In this document: piece by piece, positions 46,201 to 53,676 of the stretch
Position numbering within the stretch: the first letter of the stretch is position 1
Layout: each line of letters opens with the position of its first letter
From: Micromonospora sp. R77
GTDB lineage: Bacteria; Actinomycetota; Actinomycetes; Mycobacteriales; Micromonosporaceae
Reading direction: 5' to 3'
Length of the DNA stretch: 64,000 bases
NCBI RefSeq assembly: GCF_022747945.1
Contig: NZ_JALDST010000001.1
Span: forward strand, 2,418,001-2,482,000
Translations under genes and position numbers: made by a program
The notes under the pieces: generated by a model
Told to the model about the DNA's origin: nothing
Database searches by the model: none
Seen by the model: the letters and a program-made list of their open reading frames with translations, nothing else

Positions 46201-47370
46201 CTAGCGGGCGGTGATCCGCCCGGCGTCGTCGAACTGCGCCCCGGTCTGCGGGAAGTCGGCCGCACTCACCTGCCGGACCAGCCCGAGGCCCTTGCCGGCC
46301 GGGTCGATCGCCGGCCGCCCGACGCCGTTCATCGCGGTGGAGGTGAACGTGCCCTCGACGAAGCTGCCGTCCGGCTTGAGCGACACCTTCAGCACGCCGC
46401 CCCAGCCGAGCCGGCCGGTGGACTGCAACGACTTCCCACCGCCGGAGAAGTTGCCCAGGCTGTACGCGATCAGCCGCCCCTGGTAGACCTCCATGCCGCG
46501 CAGCACGTGCGGGCCGTGCCCGACGACCAGGTCGGCCCCGGCGTCGATCACGGCGTGCGAGAAGCGGATCGGGTCGCCCCGGTTCTCGCCGAAGAACATC
46601 TCGGTGCCCGGCTTCACCCGGGTCCGGTCCGCACCCTCGGCGCCCATGTGCACCTGCACCACGACCACGTCGGCCATCCCGGTGGCCATGGTGATCACCT
46701 TCTTGGCCGCCTGGATGTCGGTGAGGCTGTTCGACCACGGGTACGACGAGAAGCCGACCACCGCGACCTTCACCCCCGCCACCTCGACCACGGTGATCTC
46801 GCCGGGTGCCCCGGTGTGCTTGAGGCCGTGCGCCTCCAGCGTGCTCTGGGTGTTCTCGTAGCCCTGCGGGCCGTAGTCGTAGCCGTGGTTGTTGGCCTGG
46901 TTGAGCAGGTCGAACCCGGCGTCGCGCAGGTGCGCCGCCCACTTCGGGGGCGCCCGGAACTGATAGCAGTTCTTCGGGGTGGGGCCGCACTTGCCGGCAC
47001 CGGTGTCGTCGGTGAGCGGCTCCTCCAGGTTGCCCATCACCAGGTCGGCCTCGAGGGCCTTCTCGACCTCGTCGAAGAAGCCCTTGCCGCCGTTGGACGG
47101 CAGCCGGGACGGCGCGTTGCCCATGATCACGTCACCGGTGGCGGCGAGGGAGATGGTCTTCCCCCCGGCCGCGTTCGCCGGCCCGGCCTTCCCGCCGGAC
47201 CCGGTGCCGCCCGGGACGGTCGAGCCGGCGGCTCCGCCCGGCTGCCAGACCGGGCCACCGTCCGGGTCGTCGCTGCCGCAGCCCGCCGCCAGGGCGGCGA
47301 CGAGCAGGGCGACGAGCAGGGCGGAGAGCCGACGACGGGTACGGGGCGCGGAGCGGACGGAAGAATGCAT
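46201..47370 (-). CDS. CapA-family lipoprotein (poly-gamma-glutamate synthesis-type metallophosphatase fold)
   Basis: This protein of about 389 residues has a lipoprotein signal ([10 protein letters not shown], Cys about 30) and a Gly/Pro-rich spacer. A CapA (PGA_cap) domain follows: [10 protein letters not shown] (about 89), [27 protein letters not shown] with the NxH motif, VQVHMGAEG and [27 protein letters not shown]. The function in actinobacteria is not established; family members resemble calcineurin-type phosphoesterases and are linked to polyglutamate capsules. A GTG at 47373 directly precedes the chosen ATG. Confidence 0.88.
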   Translation of the reverse strand: MHSSVRSAPRTRRRLSALLVALLVAALAAGCGSDDPDGGPVWQPGGAAGSTVPGGTGSGGKAGPANAAGGKTISLAATGDVIMGNAPSRLPSNGGKGFFDEVEKALEADLVMGNLEEPLTDDTGAGKCGPTPKNCYQFRAPPKWAAHLRDAGFDLLNQANNHGYDYGPQGYENTQSTLEAHGLKHTGAPGEITVVEVAGVKVAVVGFSSYPWSNSLTDIQAAKKVITMATGMADVVVVQVHMGAEGADRTRVKPGTEMFFGENRGDPIRFSHAVIDAGADLVVGHGPHVLRGMEVYQGRLIAYSLGNFSGGGKSLQSTGRLGWGGVLKVSLKPDGSFVEGTFTSTAMNGVGRPAIDPAGKGLGLVRQVSAADFPQTGAQFDDAGRITAR

Positions 47371-47458
47371 CACCCACGACGCTACCGGGCGGGAAACACC
47401 CGGACGACGGCCGATCGGCTGGAAGATCCGTCCGGCTGCCCCCGGCGGCCCGGACGGC

Positions 47459-48256
47459 TCAGCGGGCTCGCCGATCGGACCAGGGGACGACGGTGCCGGC
47501 CCCGCCGGCGAGGACGGCGGCGTGCACGGCCCGGGCCAGCGGGGCGCCCCAGGTCGAGCGGGGGCCGCCGTAGGGGACGGGATCGCCGGTGGCCGGGCAG
47601 AGCACGGTGACCGCGTCGGTGGGGGTGCCGGTGGCGGGCAGGCCCAGCTCCCAGATCGCCTGCGCCTTCGCCTCGGTGGCGGTGGCGACCGCGTTGACCA
47701 GGGCGGCGTCGCCGAGCGGAGCCGGGACGTACGCGACGATGTTGACCGTGCCGACCCGCTGCGCGGGCGGCGCGGGGGCGGGGTCGGCGGCCCAGACCGG
47801 GGTGCCGAGCCCGACGGTCGCCCAGACCCGGACCCCGCCGTCGGTCCGGGTCAGCACCTCGGTCACGTCGACCCCGGTGAGCAGGCCGATCCCGGGCCCG
47901 GCCAGGCCGAGCCCGGCGGCCAGTCCGGCCAGGTGGGCGGCGGGGTCGTCCCGGTCGTACGACATCGGCACGGTCGCGTTGACCACCCACCGCCGGACGC
48001 CGACGCCACCGCCCAGCGGGGCGGAGCTGACCGCGCGCAGCGGCCCGTCGGCCCGCCACACCAGCAGCGGCACGTCCCACCCGTCCTCGTGCCGGGTGGT
48101 CAGGATCGGCTCGTTCAGCACGCCGATGACCCTACGATCGGGTCGGGGACGGAGGGTCACCGCCCGCACGGGGGCGGGAGCATAGTGTCTGATCAGGTCG
48201 GGAAGGTTACGCCCACCGATCAAGATTCCAGGGGTGCACCTCTGATTCCTGCTCAC
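47459..48256 (-). CDS. cbiZ: Adenosylcobinamide amidohydrolase (CbiZ family)
   Basis: This protein of about 265 residues contains the CbiZ-type core: LTTRHEDGWDVPLLVWR, RAVSSAPLGGGVGVRRWVVNATVP, GVDVTEVLTRTDGGVRVWATVGLGTPVWA, VNIVAYVPAPLGDAALVNAVATATEAKAQAI and the end CPATGDPVPYGGPRSTWG. CbiZ removes the aminopropanol arm of cobinamides, so the corrinoid can be salvaged. No other cobalamin gene is nearby. The GTG at 48256 is only a tentative start: the first ~45 residues are atypical, and a start nearer VLNEPILTTR is possible. Confidence 0.85.
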   Translation of the reverse strand: MSRNQRCTPGILIGGRNLPDLIRHYAPAPVRAVTLRPRPDRRVIGVLNEPILTTRHEDGWDVPLLVWRADGPLRAVSSAPLGGGVGVRRWVVNATVPMSYDRDDPAAHLAGLAAGLGLAGPGIGLLTGVDVTEVLTRTDGGVRVWATVGLGTPVWAADPAPAPPAQRVGTVNIVAYVPAPLGDAALVNAVATATEAKAQAIWELGLPATGTPTDAVTVLCPATGDPVPYGGPRSTWGAPLARAVHAAVLAGGAGTVVPWSDRRAR

Positions 48257-48338
48257 GTGCGCCTAGACTGGCTGCGCGCGAGGGGATCAGCGGACGGCGG
48301 ACCCCGCCGACGGACGGCACGCGCTGGCGGAGGTGCGC

Positions 48339-49016
48339 ATGGACGAGGTACTGGCCCGCAGCGGGATCTTCCAGGGTGTCGACCCGGAGGCCGCCGAGGC
48401 GCTCGCGAAGGAGATGGAGACGATCGAGGTCCGCAAGGGCGAGATCGTGTTCAACGAGGGTGAACCCGGCGACAGTCTCTACATCCTCCTGTCCGGCAAG
48501 ATCAAGGTGGGTCGTCGCGCCGCCGACGGCCGGCAGAACCTGATCGCCGTGATGGGCCCGTCGGACATGGTCGGCGAGTTGTCGCTCTTCGACCCCGGCC
48601 CGCGTACGGCGACGGCCACCGCGGTGACCGACACCCGCCTGGTGCGGCTGCGCAAGCAGGCGCTGCGCCCCTGGCTGAACAACCGTCCCGAGATCGCCGA
48701 GCAGCTGCTGCGGGTGCTGGCCCGCCGGCTGCGCCGGACCAACGACTCGCTGGCCGACCTGATCTTCACGGACGTGCCGGGCCGGGTCGCCAAGAACCTG
48801 CTCCAGATGGCCGGCCGGTTCGGCACCCGCGACGGCGGCGTGCTGCGGGTGACCCACGACCTGACCCAGGAGGAGATCGCCCAGCTCGTCGGCGCCTCCC
48901 GGGAGACCGTCAACAAGGCGCTCGCCGACTTCGCCTCACGGGGCTGGCTGCGACTGGACGGCAAGAGCATCATCATCCTCGACCCGGAGCGACTGGCCCG
49001 CCGCGCGCGGGTCTGA
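48339..49016 (+). CDS. crp: Crp-family global transcriptional regulator
   Basis: This 225-residue cAMP-receptor-type regulator has an N-terminal cyclic-nucleotide-binding fold ([44 protein letters not shown] with the phosphate-binding Arg) and a C-terminal winged helix ([29 protein letters not shown]). The sequence follows the highly conserved actinobacterial Crp/GlxR pattern. The ATG at 48339 has GGAGG six bases upstream; the GTG at 48333 is too close. It is divergent from cbiZ with an 82-base shared promoter region. Confidence 0.95.
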   Translation: MDEVLARSGIFQGVDPEAAEALAKEMETIEVRKGEIVFNEGEPGDSLYILLSGKIKVGRRAADGRQNLIAVMGPSDMVGELSLFDPGPRTATATAVTDTRLVRLRKQALRPWLNNRPEIAEQLLRVLARRLRRTNDSLADLIFTDVPGRVAKNLLQMAGRFGTRDGGVLRVTHDLTQEEIAQLVGASRETVNKALADFASRGWLRLDGKSIIILDPERLARRARV

Positions 49017-49052
49017 CCCTCCGGGCTCGGCCCCACCCGATCCACCCGGCCC

Positions 49053-49080
49053 GGCCCGGCCCGCGTCAGCGGTCCGGGCC
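49053..49080 (+). terminator. Possible hairpin terminator downstream of crp
   Basis: GGCCCGG (49053-49059) can pair with CCGGGCC (49074-49080) over a 14-base loop, about 40 bases after the crp stop. There is no T-tract. The rest of 49017-49218 shows no gene. Confidence 0.35.
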
Positions 49081-49218
49081 GGTCCTGTTCCACCCCCGCG
49101 GCCCGGCCCGCCACTGGGTCCCCGCGGATCGCGTCGAGACACTGCCCGACGGCGCTTCCGGCTCTGCCCGGCGCAGAATCGCTGGACCGGGGGCCGAGGG
49201 AGCGACGACGGTGGGCTG

Positions 49219-49962
49219 ATGTCCGAACGCGTCGCCGTCCTCTCCGACATCCACGGTGTGCTGCCCGCGCTGGAGGCGGTGCTGGCCGAGCCGGACGTGG
49301 CCGCCGCCGACCTGGTCGTGCTCACCGGCGACATCGCCTCCGGCCCGCAGCCGGTCGAGGTGCTGGACCTGCTGGCCGGTCTCGGCGACCGGGCCTGCTG
49401 GGTGGGTGGCAACGGCGAGCGCGAGCTGGTCGAGGCGCGGGCCGGCCGCCGCTCCCCCTTCGCGGTCGCGAACTGGGCCGCCACCCAGCTCCGCGATGAC
49501 CACGTCGCCCGGCTGGCGGCGCTGCCGCTGACCGTCACCCTGCCGGTCGCCGGGCTGGGCCGGGTGCTCTTCTGCCACGCCACGCCCCGCGACGACGAGG
49601 AACTGGTGCTGGTGGACTCCCGGCCGGCCCGCTGGGCGGAGGTCCTCGCCGGGCTGCCGGGTCAGGTCGACGCGGTGGTCTGCGGGCACACCCACATGCC
49701 GTTCGCCCGACTGGTCGACCGTCGCCTGGTGGTCAACCCGGGCAGCGTCGGCATGCCGTACGGCGGCACCGGTGCCTGGTGGGCCCTGCTGGGCCCCGGC
49801 GTGCAGTTGCGGCGCACCCGCTACGACGTGGACGCCGCCGCCGCCCGGATCGCCGCCGGATCCGCCTTCCCGGAGGCGGCGCAGTGGGTCGACGAGTACC
49901 TGCGCGGGCGGTATTCGGACCTCGACGCCCTCGACACCTTCGGTCCCGGGGACGGCCGCTGA
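49219..49962 (+). CDS. Metallophosphoesterase (YfcE/calcineurin-like)
   Basis: This 247-residue phosphoesterase has the dimetal motifs in order: LSDIHGVLPAL (DxH, about residue 8), LTGDIASG (GD, about 37), GGNGERELV (GNxE-type, about 63), FCHATP, VVCGHTHMPF (GHTH, about 156) and VVNPGSVGMPYGG. It hydrolyses an unidentified phosphodiester or phosphate monoester. The C-terminal 60 residues are a family-specific extension with VDEYLRGRYSDLDALDTF. No operon partner is evident. Confidence 0.92.
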   Translation: MSERVAVLSDIHGVLPALEAVLAEPDVAAADLVVLTGDIASGPQPVEVLDLLAGLGDRACWVGGNGERELVEARAGRRSPFAVANWAATQLRDDHVARLAALPLTVTLPVAGLGRVLFCHATPRDDEELVLVDSRPARWAEVLAGLPGQVDAVVCGHTHMPFARLVDRRLVVNPGSVGMPYGGTGAWWALLGPGVQLRRTRYDVDAAAARIAAGSAFPEAAQWVDEYLRGRYSDLDALDTFGPGDGR

Positions 49963-50026
49963 CCCGGCGGACCCTCCACCCTGGACGGGGTCATCCTGAT
50001 CCGCCACTCTGCGATAGCGTGGCGAG

Positions 50027-50488
50027 ATGGGCAGGCGCTACCGGGTGCTCCTCGTCTCCAGCAGCGGTGGTGTCCTGCTGGACCTGCTCGCGCTGCGCCC
50101 GTGGTGGGAGCGGCACGACCCGGTCTGGGTGGCGGTCCGCGCCCCCGACACCGAGGTCGCGCTGGCCGGGCAGCGGGTGCACTGGCAGCCCGAGCTGTCG
50201 ACGCAGACCCGCCTGCGGGTGCTGCCGGCTGCCTGGCGGGCCCTGCGGCTGCTGCGCCGGGAGCGCCCCGACGTGGTGGTGTCGGCCGGCACCGGCGTGG
50301 CCGTCGGCGTCTTCCTCGCCGCCCGCCTGCTCCGGGTGCCGTCGCTGTGGTTGGAGACGTTCAACATGACCGGGCCCGCCGGTGCCGCCGCCCGGCTCTG
50401 CTCCCGGCTCGCCGCCGCCGTGCTGGTGCAGCGGCCCGCCCTGCTGGCGTCCCGGCCCCGCGCGGTGCTCATCGGGGAGCTCTACTGA
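50027..50488 (+). CDS. Alg14/PssD-like glycosyltransferase membrane subunit
   Basis: This 153-residue protein starts RYRVLLVSSSGGVLLDLLAL, the Gly-rich start typical of Alg14/PssD/EpsE-type subunits. RPDVVVSAGTGVAVGVFLAARLL and LWLETFNMTGPAGAAARLCSRLAA match the family core. In bacteria this subunit anchors the catalytic Alg13/PssE partner, encoded two bases downstream, to transfer a sugar from a nucleotide donor to a lipid-linked acceptor. This is the first gene of the glycan-type cluster. Confidence 0.82.
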   Translation: MGRRYRVLLVSSSGGVLLDLLALRPWWERHDPVWVAVRAPDTEVALAGQRVHWQPELSTQTRLRVLPAAWRALRLLRRERPDVVVSAGTGVAVGVFLAARLLRVPSLWLETFNMTGPAGAAARLCSRLAAAVLVQRPALLASRPRAVLIGELY

Positions 50489-50490
50489 GC

Positions 50491-50985
50491 ATGGCGCGCG
50501 TCCTGGTCACCGTCGGCATGGGCCCGTGGCCGTTCGACCGTCTGGTCGACGGCATCGCCCCGCTCTGCGCCGCGCACGAGGTGTTCGTCCAGACCGGCAC
50601 CTCGACCGTGACACCGCCGTGCCCGCACGCGGCGTTCCTGCCCCTGGACGACCTGCGGGAGCGGCTGGCCGCCGCCGACGTGGTGGTCACCCATGCCGGC
50701 AACACCGTACGGCTGGTCCAGCGGCTCGGCCGGGTGCCGGTCGCGGTGGCCCGGGAGGCGGCGCGGGGCGAGATGGGCAACGACCACCAGGTCGCCTACC
50801 TGCGCGAGGAGGAGCGTTCGGGCCGGGTGCTCGCGGTGTGGGACGTCGCCGACCTGGCCGCCGTGGTGGCCGCCCACCCCGAGCGGCAACGCCGGTTGCT
50901 CGCCGAGCGGCCGCTGCCCGGCGCGGTCGACGGCGAACGGCTGGCCGCCACGCTGGACGCGCTCTGCGCTCGGCTGGTCCGATGA
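50491..50985 (+). CDS. Alg13/PssE-like glycosyltransferase catalytic subunit
   Basis: This 164-residue protein corresponds to the C-terminal nucleotide-sugar-binding half of GT28 enzymes: VLVTVGMGPWPFDRLVDGI at the start, ADVVVTHAGNTVRLVQRLGRVPVAVARE (the HAG.. donor loop, about residue 66) and a GNDHQVAYLREEE segment corresponding to the E..DHQ motif. It pairs with the Alg14-like protein just upstream. The stop overlaps the next start. The donor and acceptor are unknown; UDP-GlcNAc or UDP-glucose/glucuronate are common in the family. Confidence 0.82.
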   Translation: MARVLVTVGMGPWPFDRLVDGIAPLCAAHEVFVQTGTSTVTPPCPHAAFLPLDDLRERLAAADVVVTHAGNTVRLVQRLGRVPVAVAREAARGEMGNDHQVAYLREEERSGRVLAVWDVADLAAVVAAHPERQRRLLAERPLPGAVDGERLAATLDALCARLVR

Positions 50986-51758
50986 GCCGGGCCACCGAGG
51001 CGGCCCGGCAGCCCTTCGCCACCCACCCGCTGCGCCGGTACGCGTTCGCCTGGGCGGTGCTGGCCGGCCGCACCGGCCGGCACCTCGACCTGGGCTGCGG
51101 TCCCGGCGACTTCCTCGCCGTGCTGCACGAACACGGCACCGTGGCCTGCGAGGGCGCCGACCCGCACCCGGGCTACCTGGCCGGGCTGGCCGCCCGCCAC
51201 CCGGGCCTGCCGCTGCACCGGCTGACCGTCGGCGGGCCGCTGCCGTTCCCCGCCGGCCACTACGACTCGGTCAGCCTGCTCGACGTGCTGGAGCACGTAC
51301 CCGACGAGGCGGCGCTGCTCGCCGAGGCGCACCGGGTGCTCGCCCCCGGTGGCCTGCTCGTGCTCACCGTGCCGCGCCGGCACGTCTTCAGCTTCCTCGA
51401 CCCGGACAATGCCAAGTTCGACTTCCCCCGGCTGCACCGCCGGATCTACTCCTGGCGGTTCGGGTCGGAGGTCTGGCACCGCCGGTTCGCCGACCTCTCC
51501 GACGGCCTGCGCGGCGACATGTCGGTGGGTCGGGACCGGCACACCAACTACCGCACCGGCGACCTGCTCGACCTGCTGCGCGCGGCGGGCTTCGCGCCGA
51601 CCACGGTGACCGGGGCGAACCTGTTCTGGCGCTGGTTGCAGATCCCCGCGCTGCTCACCGGCGGGCCGGTACGCCGCCTGCTGGAACGCGGCATCCACCT
51701 CGACGGCCGGCTGTTCCGCTCGGCCAACCTCTTCGTCGCCGCCCGGAGGCTGCCGTGA
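50982..51758 (+). CDS. SAM-dependent class I methyltransferase
   Basis: This 258-residue protein has motif I HLDLGCGPGDFLAVL (about residue 35), GADPHPGYL (motif post I), LLDVLEHVPDEAALLAEAHRVLAPGGLLVLTVPRR (motifs II/III region) and a C-terminal region with hydrophobic and aromatic residues (NLFWRWLQIPALL) that may contact membrane or lipid. The ATG at 50982 overlaps the glycosyltransferase stop (ATGA). It probably methylates a glycan or lipid intermediate of the cluster. Confidence 0.85.
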   Translation: MSRATEAARQPFATHPLRRYAFAWAVLAGRTGRHLDLGCGPGDFLAVLHEHGTVACEGADPHPGYLAGLAARHPGLPLHRLTVGGPLPFPAGHYDSVSLLDVLEHVPDEAALLAEAHRVLAPGGLLVLTVPRRHVFSFLDPDNAKFDFPRLHRRIYSWRFGSEVWHRRFADLSDGLRGDMSVGRDRHTNYRTGDLLDLLRAAGFAPTTVTGANLFWRWLQIPALLTGGPVRRLLERGIHLDGRLFRSANLFVAARRLP

Positions 51759-51827
51759 GCATGCCGCACATCCGCCCGGAGACTGCCGCGAGGCAGGCCG
51801 ACGCCGCCCGGAGGCTGCCGTGAGCGT
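51738..51827. repeat. Direct duplication flanking a tiny ORF between methyltransferase and radical SAM genes
   Basis: The 23-base sequence GCCGCCCGGAGGCTGCCGTG AGC occurs at about 51738-51760 (end of the methyltransferase gene) and at about 51805-51827 (start of the radical SAM gene), 67 bases apart. Between them a GTG at 51757 reads a 22-residue ORF, MSMPHIRPETAARQADAARRLP, whose end copies the methyltransferase C-terminus (AARRLP). It is most simply explained as a local duplication that duplicated the SD and start region. Confidence 0.6.
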
Positions 51828-52893
51828 GACCGACACCGCCCGGCTGGCCTGGTTCTTCGGGCGGCTCGCCGTCAAGGAACGGGTCGCACCCCGGCTGCAC
51901 GTCCGGCCGCTGGTCGCCGAGTTGTTCCTCACCGACAACTGCAACCTGCGCTGCACGAGCTGCGGCTGCTGGACCAGCAACACCAAGGGCGAACTCTCCA
52001 CCGAGGAGTGGCGGGACGTGCTGCGCCAGCTCGTCGCGCTGCGGATCCACAAGGTCAACTTCACCGGCGGGGAACCGTTGATCCGGCCGGACGCGCTGGA
52101 GCTGATGGCGTACGCCCGCGAGGTGGGGGTGCGCCACCTGCACCTGAACACCAACGGCATCCGGCTCACCCCGGTCGTCCTGCAGCAGGTGTTCGCCGCG
52201 GGCGTACGCAGCTTCAACGTCTCGGTCGACGGCCCGACGGCGCTGGTGCACGACCGGATCCGGGGTCGGCTCGGCGCGTTCGAGACGACGACCCGGCACC
52301 TGCGGAACCTGATCGCCCAGCGCGACCGGCTGGGCCTGAAGGTACGGATGAACTTCACCGTGATGCGGGACAACGTGGACAGCCTGCCCGGCATCGCGGC
52401 ACTGGCCCAGGAGCTGGGCGTGACCCTCTATCTCAACCTGGTCACCGACCGGACGTTCCTGTTCCGCACCGACGCGGTCACCGGGCAGACCGAGGTGGCC
52501 GGCGACCGGCTCGACGCGGCGCTGGCCGAGCTGGAGGCGATGGCCCGGGCCGACCGGCGCTGGCTGCCCCGCTACTCGGAGCTGCGCTACCTGCGCGGGC
52601 ACTTCGACGACCTGCTGCAACGCGACCTGCCCTGCGCCGAGTCGCAGCTCAAGCTGATGATCCACTCCCGGGGTGAGATCGGCGGCTGCTGGGCGCACGA
52701 CCCGACCGCGTCGGTACGCCAGCGTCCGATCGCGGAGATCGTCGACGCCCCCGAATACCGCGCCGAGCACGAGCGGCTGTTCCGCAAGGAGTGTGTCGGC
52801 TGCGGCAGCAACTACAGCCTCAACCTGCGCTGGCGGCCGGGCACCTATCTGGCCGACCGGCAGTGGCGGCGCGGGCGGCGCAGCCTTGTCTGA
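51820..52893 (+). CDS. Radical SAM enzyme with C-terminal Cys motif (SPASM/twitch-like)
   Basis: This protein of about 357 residues has the radical SAM cluster motif CNLRCTSC (CxxxCxxC, about residues 43-50) after AELFLTDN. KVNFTGGEPLIRPD holds the SAM-binding GGE, and HLNTNGIRL and FNVSVDGPTA complete the barrel. C-terminal Cys residues (LPCAESQ, GGCWAHD, CVGCGSNYS) suggest an auxiliary cluster. The chemistry is unknown: epimerisation, dehydrogenation or C-C/C-S bond formation are known for such enzymes. The GTG at 51820 follows GGAGG. It sits among glycosyltransferase, methyltransferase and sugar aminotransferase genes. Confidence 0.88.
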   Translation: MSVTDTARLAWFFGRLAVKERVAPRLHVRPLVAELFLTDNCNLRCTSCGCWTSNTKGELSTEEWRDVLRQLVALRIHKVNFTGGEPLIRPDALELMAYAREVGVRHLHLNTNGIRLTPVVLQQVFAAGVRSFNVSVDGPTALVHDRIRGRLGAFETTTRHLRNLIAQRDRLGLKVRMNFTVMRDNVDSLPGIAALAQELGVTLYLNLVTDRTFLFRTDAVTGQTEVAGDRLDAALAELEAMARADRRWLPRYSELRYLRGHFDDLLQRDLPCAESQLKLMIHSRGEIGGCWAHDPTASVRQRPIAEIVDAPEYRAEHERLFRKECVGCGSNYSLNLRWRPGTYLADRQWRRGRRSLV

Positions 52894-52897
52894 GCCG

Positions 52898-53668
52898 ATG
52901 CGCCCCAGCCAGCCGCTGTACGACGCGCTGGCCCCCGGCTACGAGGAGCACTTCGCGGTGCCGCACCGGCGGGCGTACGACGACCTGGCGTGGGAGCGGG
53001 TGGAGGCGCTGCTGCCGCCGGACGGCCCGGTGGTGGACGCCGGCTGCGGGGTGGGCCGCTGGGCCCGGCGGCTGCTCGACCTCGGCCATCCGGTGACCGG
53101 TGTCGAGCAGTCGCCGGGGATGCTCGCCGAGTTGCGCCGCCGCCCGCCCGGGCCCGGCTTCACCCTGGTCGAGGGCTCGATGACCGAGGTGGCGCTGCCG
53201 GCGACGGCCGGCGCGGTGCTGGCGATGGGGTCCCTGCAGTACACCGCCGACCCGGAGCGGGCGGTGGCCCACCTGGCCGGTTGGCTGCGCCCGGGCGGGG
53301 TGCTGGCCGTGCTGGTCGACTCGCTGGTGGGCCTGGTGCTGGAGCTGGTCGGTGCCGGCCGGGACGAGGAGGCGGTGGACCGGTTGGCCCGCCGCCGGGG
53401 TGTGTGGCGTTCCGAGGGGCAGGCTGCCGACCTGCACCTGCTGGACCGCGCCCGGTTGGAGGCCGCGTTCTCCGCCGCCGGCCTGGTCGAGGTCCGCAGC
53501 GCCGGGCTGCTGGTCAGCGCCGGGCCGCTGGGCCGGGGCGGTCTGGCCGAGCGGCTGGCCGGCGACCGGGAGGCGCTGCTGGCGCTGGAGCGCCGGCTCG
53601 GCGACGATCCGCTCCTCGCCGACGCCGGCAAGCAACTGCTGGTGACCGGCCGCCGCCCTCCGGCCTGA
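52898..53668 (+). CDS. SAM-dependent class I methyltransferase, second of the cluster
   Basis: This 256-residue protein starts MRPSQPLYDALAPGYEEHF. Motif I is VVDAGCGVGRWARRLLDLG (about residue 46), then GVEQSPGMLAEL, AVLAMGSLQYTADPERAVAHLAGWLRPGGVLAVLVD. It is a small-molecule-type methyltransferase. A TTG at 52886 is an alternative start overlapping the radical SAM stop. It converges with the fused epimerase/aminotransferase gene with an eight-base gap. Confidence 0.85.
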   Translation: MRPSQPLYDALAPGYEEHFAVPHRRAYDDLAWERVEALLPPDGPVVDAGCGVGRWARRLLDLGHPVTGVEQSPGMLAELRRRPPGPGFTLVEGSMTEVALPATAGAVLAMGSLQYTADPERAVAHLAGWLRPGGVLAVLVDSLVGLVLELVGAGRDEEAVDRLARRRGVWRSEGQAADLHLLDRARLEAAFSAAGLVEVRSAGLLVSAGPLGRGGLAERLAGDREALLALERRLGDDPLLADAGKQLLVTGRRPPA

Positions 53669-53676
53669 CCGCCGGG

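Noticed and set aside
51757..51825. RiPP precursor peptide for the radical SAM enzyme
   Set aside because: The 22-residue ORF has no Cys, Ser/Thr-rich core or leader motif, and its end duplicates the methyltransferase terminus. There is no recognition-element protein or transporter nearby. It is kept only as a duplication finding.
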